Origin: Methylococcaceae bacterium
GTDB lineage: Bacteria > Pseudomonadota > Gammaproteobacteria > Methylococcales > Methylomonadaceae
Reading direction: 5' to 3'
DNA: 64,000 nt
NCBI GenBank assembly: GCA_016715325.1
Contig: JADKAL010000003.1
Coordinates: 248,001 to 312,000, forward strand
Shown: one piece after another, positions 43,935 through 52,165 of the stretch
Position numbering within the stretch: position 1 is the stretch's first letter
Layout: each line of letters starts with the position of its first letter
Notes under the pieces: generated by a model
What the model was told of the DNA's origin: nothing
Seen by the model: only the letters and a program-made list of their open reading frames with translations
Databases searched by the model: none
Program-made: the position numbers and the translations under genes

Positions 43935-45829
43935 ATGTCTACCATTGCTCCCCAAAAAAATTGCGACAGTCATACCGAAACGTTAAAGCATTTGCTTGCA
44001 GAGCTTTCGACGCTCCGTAATGAAATCGAGGTTTTCGCTCATGAAATGCTTAAAATTATAGGCATTATTATCCGTCTGGCGTTTTTAATGAAAGCGCGCT
44101 CAATTTAGCGCACTATTTGGCGATGCGGCAGTACGATTTACGTGAAACCCAGGAAAAACTTGCGTTGGTCGGATTATCTTCACTAGGCCGTGCTGAATCG
44201 TCGGTTTTGGATTCCTTCGATGCAGTAATCGACTTGTTAGCAAGAGCTACCGGCGTAGAATCTTCCCAAACATGGAAGCGACCGGATATAAACAGTATCA
44301 ATAGCGGTAGTAAGGTACTGAAAAAAAACACCGCAGAACTGTTCGGACCTTTCTATGAAAATAATACCGCTCATGTGATGGTAACGATGAGCGTAGAAAC
44401 CGCGTTTAACTATAAATTAGTAAAAGCCATGCTGGAAAAGGGTATGACCTGCGCACGAATCAATTGCGCGCACGACGATGTTTCCGTTTGGCAAAATATC
44501 ATTTCCAATGTGCGTAAAGCGGAGTCTGAAACCGGCCGTTCTTGCCGCATCTTGATGGATCTGGCCGGACATAAATTACGCACCGGCGATATCGTTTTGG
44601 AATCGCCGGTTTATCATTTAAAGAGTAAGAAAGATAAAAACGGAACAATTGTCGCATCGGGCTATTTGATACTCAGTGCGGATTTGAGTAAGACAACAGA
44701 AGACAGCAACCTGTTTAGAATTCCGATTCCTTTTGGGCTCCATAAACTATTATCGCCCGGCGCTTGTCTTGAACTGATGGATATGCAGCATAAACGCCGG
44801 GTTCTGAAAATCGAAAAGTCGCTTTCTTCCTATGAATGGTTGGTAAGCTGTGAAAAGGATGCCTATATCGCTTCCGGTTGTGAAGTCATTCTGCAAAAAC
44901 TCGAGACGCAAAATACAAAGAAAATCCCGCAAACCTTTAACTTAGGGCATTTTGCCGGCGAGCCGGTCAAAATAAAGCTTGAAAAAGGAGATTCACTATT
45001 ACTGACCGAAGACAGTATTCAAGGTAAACCGGCCGAATACTCCAGTAGCGGTGTTTTAATCCGCCCGGCGCATATCGGTTGTACGCTTTCGAAGGTGATC
45101 GGCAGGCTGGAACCCGGTCAGAGCGTATGGATAGACGACGGAAAAATCGGTGCGGTCGTGGAAAAAATAACCGGACAAGGCGCATTGCTTAAAATTACCT
45201 CTGCAAAACCCGGTGGGGTGCGGCTGCATAGCGACAGAGGTTTAAATTTTCCCGACACCGACTTGCAATTACCCGCCTTAAGCGAAAAGGATCTCATCGA
45301 TTTGGATTTCGCTTCCTGTCACGCAGACATTATCGGTTTTTCCTTTGTGGAAACATTAGCCGATATGGAGTGGCTCGCGGCGGAGATGGCGAAACGGCGC
45401 GCTTCCGCTCTTCCCATCATTGCCAAAATCGAAACGAACAAAGCCGTTAAAAATCTTCCGGATATTCTGCTTGGATCGCTCGGACGGCATAAAGTCGGTG
45501 TGATGATTGCCCGCGGCGATTTAGCCGTTGAATTAGGCAATATCCGATTGGCCGAAATTCAGGAAGAATTACTCTGGTTGTGCGAGGCAGCTCATATTCC
45601 GGTTGTCTGGGCCACTCAAGTATTGGAATCTATGGCTAAAAAAGGGAAGGCCTCAAGACCTGAATTTACTGACGCAGCAATGGCGGCGCGCGCCGAATGC
45701 GTTATGCTGAACAAAGGGCCTTATATTTTGGATGCTATCGAAGCGTTAATTAATGTCATAAACAGAATGCAAGAACATCAAAGAAAAAAGTTCTCCCGGT
45801 TGAGGGCTTTACATTGGCAGATTAGCTAA
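43935..45829 (+). pseudogene. pyruvate-kinase-like protein, frameshifted near 44052
   Basis: The ATG at 43935 opens a helical N terminus (KHLLAELSTLRNEIEVFAHE) that stops at about 44106. Restoring one A in the A4 run at 44052-44055 gives MLKNYRHYYPSGVFNESALN and continues into the 570-codon frame ending at 45829, about 631 aa in all. The main part has a pyruvate kinase barrel: VTMSVETAFNYKLVKAMLEK, GMTCARINCAHDD (substrate Arg), the signature LPIIAKIETNKAV with catalytic Lys, MIARGDLAVELG and VVWATQVLESM. The usual C-terminal allosteric domain is missing, and a long insert occupies the B-domain region. It belongs to the long, divergent PK-like group. A triple Pho box precedes it, so the enzyme may serve carbon flow under phosphate limitation (inference). 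Confidence 0.8.
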
Positions 45830-45859
45830 AACGAACAAGCCTGCGTTGCTGCGATTATT

Positions 45860-45967
45860 GAACCGGTCTTATGAAGTCTTAACTTCCGTTCGCCTTGAGC
45901 CTGTCGAAAGGCTTTATGTGCTTCGACTAGCTCAGCACGAACGGTTTAAACATTTAAGGGCCGGATC
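45860..45967. repeat. MITE-like inverted-repeat element, copy C
   Basis: 108-bp element with outer ends gaaccggtctta (45860) and the complement of gatccggccctta (45955-45967). The core at 45889-45944 is an imperfect palindrome of the very common GTTCGCCTTGAGCCTGTCGAA type. It lies between the pyruvate-kinase-like gene and tsaB, which face each other; nothing else is visible in this gap. Confidence 0.7.
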
Positions 45968-46084
45968 AATTAGCGAGAGCTTAAGCGGAGGAATCTAGTC
46001 AACAAGTTCATGCTCTCGCTTTTATTGGTCATCTAAGACAGCTAATCAGCATAAGTTATACAGCTGTGCCGGTTTTGTGAATAA

Positions 46085-46768
46085 TCACCTTTCCGATTCT
46101 TTTTTCGCTACTTTATCCCGCAAATAAACCGGCATGGCTTGTTCAACAGGCACTGCAAATCCCTGTTTAAAACCGTACTCACCTAAGCGGGCAATGGTTC
46201 TGGCTCTAGGCAGATTATCGACTTCGTAACGGATAACGCGCTGAGATAAACGGCCTAGTAATTCCGGATAATAGTCTTTCCAGCCCGTTCCGATACCTAC
46301 TCCGGAAACTTCGGGAAATTCAATTTTCTCGGCCGGTAATACGGCTTCTTTTCCGATGAGTTTTGCATAACCTTCTGGATTGCGTTCATAAACGGCCCAA
46401 TAAATTTCTCCCATCCGCGCATCCATCGCCACGAAAGCCGTATTTTCAACGTTGTGGTCGAAAAAATCTTGTGCGACAGCCGCTAAATTGGAGACAGGTA
46501 CTACAGGTAAGTCGAGGGCAAAAGCAATGCCTTGGATGACGCCGGTGGCAATCCGAACGCCGGTAAACGAACCGGGACCGCAGCCGAATGCCAAGCCGTC
46601 GAGATCGGACGGCTGCATCCCGGTTTCCGATAATAAGGCGTCGATCATCGGCAAGATCAATTTGCTATGTCCGTTCGGGGTTAAGCTGTATTGTTCAGTG
46701 ATTTTTCCATCGATCATCAATGCGGCGGAACAGGCTTCCGTCGCGGTTTCAACGGCCAGTAATTTCAT
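46085..46768 (-). CDS. tsaB: tRNA threonylcarbamoyladenosine biosynthesis protein TsaB
   Basis: Scaffold protein of the TsaBDE complex that installs t6A at position 37 of ANN-decoding tRNAs. 227 aa, the usual length. N-terminal ASKHA fold: LLAVETATEACSAALM, then GLAFGCGPGSFTGVRIATGV near residue 60 (the conserved GPGSFTGxR motif) and FVAMDARMGEIYWAVY near 110. The start overlaps the stop of the upstream helicase gene by 4 bp, so the two are co-translated. Confidence 0.95.
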   Translation of the reverse strand: MKLLAVETATEACSAALMIDGKITEQYSLTPNGHSKLILPMIDALLSETGMQPSDLDGLAFGCGPGSFTGVRIATGVIQGIAFALDLPVVPVSNLAAVAQDFFDHNVENTAFVAMDARMGEIYWAVYERNPEGYAKLIGKEAVLPAEKIEFPEVSGVGIGTGWKDYYPELLGRLSQRVIRYEVDNLPRARTIARLGEYGFKQGFAVPVEQAMPVYLRDKVAKKESER

Positions 46769-48699
46769 GAGGCGGTTTTTTGAAGGGTAGGGTGGTCTTG
46801 AAAAAAGGCTTTAACATCGGCAATGTCGCGCGTGCGCTTCATAGCTGGAACACTATCGAGAAAAATTTGGCCGTAGGAGCGTTTTAATAAACGCGGGTCG
46901 CACACCATGAGCACGCCGCGGTCGGTTTCGTCGCGGATCAAGCGGCCTATGCCTTGCCGCAAGGCGATGACCGCCGCCGGGATTTGGTATTCGAAAAAGG
47001 GATTGCCGCCGTATTCGGCGATGGCATCCAAGCGCGCTTTAAGTACCGGATCGCCGGGTGAAGCAAATGGCAGTTTGTCGATAATCACGCAGGAAAGGGC
47101 TTCTCCACGGACGTCCACGCCTTCCCAGAAACTGGCCGTTCCTAATAACACCGCATTGCCTTTGCGTTTGAATTGCTCTAATAATTGCGCTTTTGGTTTG
47201 CTACCCTGGATTAATATCGGGAATTTAATCCGATATTCTAGTAATTCCGCCGCCTGTTTTAGTGCGCGATGGCTGGTAAACAGAAAAAAAGTCCGTCCTT
47301 GGCTGGCTTCAATTACCGGTATCACAAATTCGACAATCGCCGGTATAAAGTTGGGGTCGTCGGGTTTTGGCAAACCTTTCGGATGGTAAAACAGCGATTG
47401 ATTGGCGTAGTCGAAAGGGCTGCCCCATTGTTCGCTTTGAATCTCGCCAAGCCCGAGGTTTTTGGCAAAATGGTCGAATTTGTCGGCAACACTCAAGGTC
47501 GCCGAAGTAAAAATCCAGGTCGCTTTGTGCTGCTGCATAAACGCATTAAATTCTTTGGCAATATCGAGAGGGGTTCTACTTAAAGTGAAGGATTTCCGGT
47601 GTGTTTCGTACCAGCGAATCCATTTTCCTGAATTATTTTCCAGAATATCTTGTAATTGAAAGGAAAGTTCCTCGGCCCGCGTACTGCATAGCTCCAACTC
47701 CTTGGTTTTGACCGAGGCCAGTTTCAGTTGGTTGCAAAGGCGCTGCAATTGATCTTTGACGGCATTGAGGCTGGATTGGATTTTGGCATTTTGAGTAATC
47801 TCTTTCCAGTCGCCGCGTTTTAGCTCAATCCCAAACGCTAATCGTAAATCTTTGACTTCATGTTCCAAGTCTTCGCAAGCGTTTCTAAGCGCAGGCAGGT
47901 CGGTGGCGTCCTTGTGATATTCGATCAAGCTGTCTTTTGCCAGATCGAGCAATTGTTTGCCACCGACATGATTACCTAAAAAGTTGGAAGCGGTATCGGC
48001 TAACTGGTGCGCTTCGTCGATTATAACAACTTCCGCGCTCGGTAATAATTCGCCGAAACCGTTTTCACGTATCGACCAGTCTGCACAAAGCAAATGGTGA
48101 TTAACCACCAATAAATCGCTGTCTTGTGCTTTCTTGCGAGCTTTCATCAGAAAGCATTCGGCATAGTCGGGGCAATCTTGTCCTAGACAGTTTTCGACGG
48201 TGGAGGTTGCTAAATACCAAGTCGGATCGCTTTCGCTAAGCGCTGTCATTTCCGAAATGTCGCCGACTTTGGTGCGCTGCGACCAGGTTTTGATTTTAGC
48301 CAGAGCAGCAGCTTCTTCTTTGCCAAATCCGAAAGTGGATTCCATCGCCTTATTTAACCGATAACGGCAGACGTAATTGCTCCGGCCTTTGAGCAATGCG
48401 GCAATAAAAGGACCGCGCATCGCTTTTCGGATGATCGGCAAATCTTTATTGAACAATTGATCTTGCAATTTTGTGGTGCTGGTGGAAACGATTACTTTTT
48501 TACACGAAAGAATTGAGGGTACTAAATAGGCAAAGGTTTTACCGGTCCCGGTACCGGCTTCGGTAATTAAGTTTTGGCTGGTGTCGATGGCATTCGCAAT
48601 CGCTTCGGCCATTTCAGTTTGAGCTTCTCGAGGCTGGTAGCCTTCTAAAATGTCGGCTAGCGGACCAGTACTGCTAAAAAAAGACCTGAGTTCAGTCAC
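46765..48699 (-). CDS. DinG/YoaA-family ATP-dependent DNA helicase
   Basis: XPD-like superfamily 2 helicase of 644 aa that unwinds DNA 5' to 3' and resolves damaged or structured DNA. Motif I is TEAGTGTGKTFAYLVP (near residue 43). The iron-sulfur cluster cysteines are VCRYRL (near 110) and NCLGQDCPDYAECF (near 168-181). Motif II is VVIIDEAHQLAD (near 225). C-terminal motifs include FFLFTSHRAL, LLGTASFWEGVDVRGEALSC and ALRQGIGRLIRDETDRGVLMV. The size and motifs fit YoaA better than the longer DinG. tsaB follows with a 4-bp overlap. In enterobacteria yoaA and tsaB are neighbours too. Confidence 0.92.
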   Translation of the reverse strand: MTELRSFFSSTGPLADILEGYQPREAQTEMAEAIANAIDTSQNLITEAGTGTGKTFAYLVPSILSCKKVIVSTSTTKLQDQLFNKDLPIIRKAMRGPFIAALLKGRSNYVCRYRLNKAMESTFGFGKEEAAALAKIKTWSQRTKVGDISEMTALSESDPTWYLATSTVENCLGQDCPDYAECFLMKARKKAQDSDLLVVNHHLLCADWSIRENGFGELLPSAEVVIIDEAHQLADTASNFLGNHVGGKQLLDLAKDSLIEYHKDATDLPALRNACEDLEHEVKDLRLAFGIELKRGDWKEITQNAKIQSSLNAVKDQLQRLCNQLKLASVKTKELELCSTRAEELSFQLQDILENNSGKWIRWYETHRKSFTLSRTPLDIAKEFNAFMQQHKATWIFTSATLSVADKFDHFAKNLGLGEIQSEQWGSPFDYANQSLFYHPKGLPKPDDPNFIPAIVEFVIPVIEASQGRTFFLFTSHRALKQAAELLEYRIKFPILIQGSKPKAQLLEQFKRKGNAVLLGTASFWEGVDVRGEALSCVIIDKLPFASPGDPVLKARLDAIAEYGGNPFFEYQIPAAVIALRQGIGRLIRDETDRGVLMVCDPRLLKRSYGQIFLDSVPAMKRTRDIADVKAFFQDHPTLQKTAS

Positions 48700-48881
48700 G
48701 GATCGGCGCTTGCCTAGGGTAATTGATATTAAGCTTTAGAAGCTCGGCTAATTGAAACGCTATTTTAACCGTATTAATGTGTAAAGGAGGTATTAACCTT
48801 TGTAGAATTGGAAATTGATCGTTGGGAATTAGTGTTTAAGGGGTATAAGAATGCGGTTTTAGGACTTGATAATTAGATAAC

Positions 48882-48935
48882 TTGATTAGTCGCATGGATA
48901 TGATATAGTTCATACTAATGAGAATGATTATTGAT
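48882..48935 (+). promoter_or_regulatory. Fur-controlled promoter of feoABC
   Basis: TTGATT (48882-48887), a 16-bp spacer and TATAGT (48904-48909) form a plausible sigma70 promoter. Overlapping the expected start site is aatgagaatgattattgat (48917-48935), which matches the Fur hexamer pattern (GAGAAT GATTAT TGATTA against GATAAT units). Nothing else stands out in the gap 48700-48989. Confidence 0.65.
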
Positions 48936-48989
48936 TACGGCTTTTGAGCTTTGATTGATAATTATCGTTTTGAAGAAGCGGGTATCGAT

Positions 48990-49223
48990 ATGATTATGGG
49001 ATTAAAAAATCTGGTTATTGGCGATTTGGCGAAAATCGTTGGTTTTGAACCGACAGGTAAGGCTTACCGGAAAAAATTATTGGCGATGGGTTTAACGCCA
49101 GGAACGGAATTTAGCGTTACCCGGTTTGCACCGTTAGGCGATCCTGTAGAGATAAAATTAAGAGGATTTTCACTTACTCTTCGCAAGGATGAAGCTTCGG
49201 TTTTACAAATTGAGAAACTTTAA
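48990..49223 (+). CDS. feoA: ferrous iron transport protein FeoA
   Basis: Small SH3-fold cytoplasmic protein that supports FeoB in Fe2+ uptake. I place the start at the ATG 48990 (77 aa), which gives the normal FeoA length; a TTG 13 codons earlier is in frame. Visible features are LVIGDLAKIVGFEP, RKKLLAMGLTPGTEFSVTRFAPLGDPVEIKLRG and LTLRKDEASVLQIE, the standard FeoA pattern. The stop overlaps the feoB start (TAATG). The Fur-like site upstream suggests iron repression. Confidence 0.93.
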   Translation: MIMGLKNLVIGDLAKIVGFEPTGKAYRKKLLAMGLTPGTEFSVTRFAPLGDPVEIKLRGFSLTLRKDEASVLQIEKL

Positions 49224-51547
49224 TGGCAAAAAGTTTCACAGTTGGGGTCGTCGGTAATCCTAATTGCGGTAAGTCCACATTATTTAATGCGCTGACGGGT
49301 GCGAATCAGCATGTCGGTAACTGGCCCGGCGTAACTGTAGAAAAAAAAACGGGTGAGTATAGTTTTAACAATCAACTCATCAAAGTCGTCGATTTGCCGG
49401 GAACCTACACCTTGGAGTCATCGGACGACAATGTTTCTTTGGATGAAAAAGTAGCGCGAGATTATGTCGCGTCCAAGGAAGCCGATCTAGTACTCAATAT
49501 CGTCGATGCGTCCAACATCGAACGTAATCTTTATTTGACTTCTCAGCTAATTGAAATGCGAGTACCGATGATCTTGGTGCTCAACATGATGGATATCGTA
49601 AAACAACGCGGTATTAAGATCGACATGGATTTCATTTCCGGGCAGTTGGGATGTCCTGTCGTATCGGTATCGGCAGCTCGAAGAAACGGCATCGCCATGC
49701 TGAAAGAAACCATCAACGAGGCACTGTTAAGCCAACCGGTTCCCACGGCCGCCATCAATTACCCCGACGCTTTAGAACAAGCAGCGAAGGAACTTATTCC
49801 TTTATTTCAAAAGACTCATTATTCCTGCGATCTTCGCTGGCTTTCGCTTCGCCTGTTAGAAGGCGATACGTTAGCTAAAGCGTTGGTCGAGCCTGCACTA
49901 TTGCCGAGGGTTTCGCAATTACAAACCCGGGTGGAAGCGGAAGCGGGTGACGAGATAGACATCTTAGCGGCTGACGCTCGTTACGGTTTTGTAAACCGGT
50001 TGACACAATCGGCTGTCTGCCGGATCGGCGATATCGGCAGGCGAACAACAGAAAATATCGATCGATTTGTACTCAATCGCTATTTAGGAATACCGGTTTT
50101 TTTACTGGTGATGTATACGATGTTCATGTTTACCATCAATGTCGGCAGCGCTTTTATCGATTTTTTCGACAAAGCGGTCGGTGCCATATTGGTAGACGGC
50201 TTGAGCGAGCAACTGGTGAAACTGAGTTTACCGCAATGGCTTATCGTTTTGATAGCCAATGGCGTAGGGGGTGGTGTGCAAGTAGTTGCTACGTTTATTC
50301 CGATTGTCGGGTTTCTGTTTCTATTTCTGTCCGCACTGGAAGACTCCGGTTACATGGCGCGAGCAGCCTTCGTCATGGATAGATTTATGCGGATGATCGG
50401 GTTACCGGGTAAGTCGTTTGTGCCTATGATCGTCGGTTTCGGTTGTAATGTTCCCGCCATCATGGCGACACGTACGCTCGAAAGTCAACGCGATAGGATT
50501 TTGACCAACTTAATGAATCCGTTTATGTCCTGCGGCGCACGTCTACCTGTCTATGCCTTGTTTGCGGCGGCTTTTTTTCCGGTCGGCGGGCAGAATTTAG
50601 TCTTCGGACTGTATCTATTCGGAATCGCTGTTGCCGTTTTGACAGGACTAATCATGCGGCATACCTTATTCAAGGGCGAATCGATGCCTTTCATTATGGA
50701 ATTGCCCACCTATCATTTACCGACGATTAGCGGCGTATCGATCAGAACCTGGGATCGGTTAAAGTCGTTTTTATTCAATGCCGGAAAAGTTATTGTTCCT
50801 ATGGTGCTGGTATTGAATTTTCTAAATGCGTTAGGCACCGATGGCACATTAGGGCATGAAAACAGCAATAAATCGGTACTCAGTGCTATAGGAAAAAGCT
50901 TAACGCCCCTATTCAAACCGATGGGTGTTACAGAAGACAATTGGCCAGCAACGGTCGGCATTTTTACGGGCGTTATGGCAAAAGAGGCTGTTGTCGGGAC
51001 CTTAGACGCCTTATACGGACAGATTGGTGCTGAATCCGAAGAGGCAAGCGAAAAACCGGCCTTCAACTTAAAAGACGCCTTGATCGAGGCTTGTAAAACA
51101 ATTCCTGAAAATTTTAAAAAACTTGCCGAGAATGTATTGGACCCCTTAGGGTTGAATATCGGCGATGTTAAGAATTTAGAAGCGGCGGCAAGCGAACAGG
51201 AAGTCCAAACGGCCACTTTCAGCGCCATGCAACAAAGTTTTGACGGGCAAGCAGGCGCATTTGCCTATCTGTTGTTCATTCTGCTTTATACACCTTGCGT
51301 TACCGCAACCGCTGCAATTTATAAAGAAACGAATTTGAATTGGACCTTATTCGTCTTATTTTGGACGACAGGTTTGGCTTATCTTACCGCGACGATTTTT
51401 TATCAAACGCTTACGTACGATCGGCATCCCGGTTATTCTTCGGCTTGGATAATGGGTTTGATTATTGCGTTCGTTGCAGTGTTGTGCGGACTTTGGTTGT
51501 TAGGAAGGAGTTCACGTTCTACGCCGCCATTACAAAGAGTTGTTTGA
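49223..51547 (+). CDS. feoB: ferrous iron transporter FeoB
   Basis: Inner-membrane Fe2+ permease with an N-terminal G protein. 774 aa. GTPase motifs: G1 GNPNCGKST (residues about 11-19), the switch region NWPGVTVEKKTG, G3 DLPGTYTL, G4 NMMD and G5 VSAARR. The helical spacer (about 180-270) is followed by FeoB membrane domains with two Gate regions (YMARAAFVMDRFMR near 376 and MAKEAVVGTLDALY near 585) and the conserved GCNVPAIMATRT and MSCGARLPVYALF motifs. It is flanked by feoA and feoC with overlapping start and stop codons, so the three proteins are produced together. Confidence 0.97.
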   Translation: MAKSFTVGVVGNPNCGKSTLFNALTGANQHVGNWPGVTVEKKTGEYSFNNQLIKVVDLPGTYTLESSDDNVSLDEKVARDYVASKEADLVLNIVDASNIERNLYLTSQLIEMRVPMILVLNMMDIVKQRGIKIDMDFISGQLGCPVVSVSAARRNGIAMLKETINEALLSQPVPTAAINYPDALEQAAKELIPLFQKTHYSCDLRWLSLRLLEGDTLAKALVEPALLPRVSQLQTRVEAEAGDEIDILAADARYGFVNRLTQSAVCRIGDIGRRTTENIDRFVLNRYLGIPVFLLVMYTMFMFTINVGSAFIDFFDKAVGAILVDGLSEQLVKLSLPQWLIVLIANGVGGGVQVVATFIPIVGFLFLFLSALEDSGYMARAAFVMDRFMRMIGLPGKSFVPMIVGFGCNVPAIMATRTLESQRDRILTNLMNPFMSCGARLPVYALFAAAFFPVGGQNLVFGLYLFGIAVAVLTGLIMRHTLFKGESMPFIMELPTYHLPTISGVSIRTWDRLKSFLFNAGKVIVPMVLVLNFLNALGTDGTLGHENSNKSVLSAIGKSLTPLFKPMGVTEDNWPATVGIFTGVMAKEAVVGTLDALYGQIGAESEEASEKPAFNLKDALIEACKTIPENFKKLAENVLDPLGLNIGDVKNLEAAASEQEVQTATFSAMQQSFDGQAGAFAYLLFILLYTPCVTATAAIYKETNLNWTLFVLFWTTGLAYLTATIFYQTLTYDRHPGYSSAWIMGLIIAFVAVLCGLWLLGRSSRSTPPLQRVV

Positions 51548-51771
51548 TGATCCTTTCAGACTTGCGTAACTATCTTAAAGAACAGCGTAGAGTTGCGCTA
51601 AAAGATATGGAAATCCATTTTAAGATCGATGCGGATGCGTTGAGAGGAATGTTAGGAATATGGATTACAAAGGGCCACGTCATAAAATTACCTTCAGGGA
51701 CGGCGTGTGCAACCGGATGCTGTAAATGCGATCCGGCATTGACTGAAATATATGAGTGGATTGATAAGTAA
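51547..51771 (+). CDS. feoC: FeoC-like regulator of ferrous iron transport
   Basis: 74 aa winged-helix protein. The N terminus (MILSDLRNYLKEQRRVALKD) and the segment DALRGMLGIWITKGHVIKL match FeoC. The wing carries a cysteine cluster, CATGCCKC near residues 56-63, where FeoC binds an oxygen-sensitive iron-sulfur cluster. The start overlaps the feoB stop (TGATG). Confidence 0.9.
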   Translation: MILSDLRNYLKEQRRVALKDMEIHFKIDADALRGMLGIWITKGHVIKLPSGTACATGCCKCDPALTEIYEWIDK

Positions 51772-51861
51772 TGTTGTTTATTAGTTTCCGAATTACGCTG
51801 TTTGCGTTTTGAAAATCCGTCTTAAAAAGTCCTAATAATATTAAATCCATTATTTTAAACG

Positions 51862-51942
51862 CATTTTCAGTATGTTTTGGCTATCCGCCAGCTTGAAAAT
51901 GAGATTTCCAGACTTATTGAAACGGTAGCACAACGGGGCTAG
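51862..51942 (+). pseudogene. possible transposase remnant
   Basis: 26 codons in one frame read YVLAIRQLENEISRLIETVA and end at a TAG (51940-51942). The pattern resembles the coiled segment of IS110-type transposases, but it is short and has no start codon. In the gap 51772-52165 the only other feature is the repeat at 51996-52069. Confidence 0.25.
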
Positions 51943-51995
51943 AAATTTTAGCATGGGATGGCTCCATCATTGTCTGCACTATTCTGATTTGAATT

Positions 51996-52069
51996 GATAG
52001 GGCCTTATAAAACTATACCTCTCTAACTCCCTTCGCTGTTATCTTTCTCAAACATTAACAGGCCGGATC
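51996..52069. repeat. MITE-like inverted-repeat element, copy D (short)
   Basis: 74-bp element with ends gatagggcctta (51996) and the complement of gatccggcctgtta (52056-52069). Its right half (caaacattaacaggccggatc) is close to that of copy C (aaacatttaagggccggatc). The inner palindrome is reduced to ctcccttcgctg. It is probably an internally deleted member of the family. Confidence 0.6.
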
Positions 52070-52165
52070 TATAGCATTGATTGCGATGGAGAACTGAACA
52101 TTTTGTTTTACTCCATTAAAAACTGGTCTAAGCTTGTCGTACATTTTTTAGAGCAAGGCTAGGGC

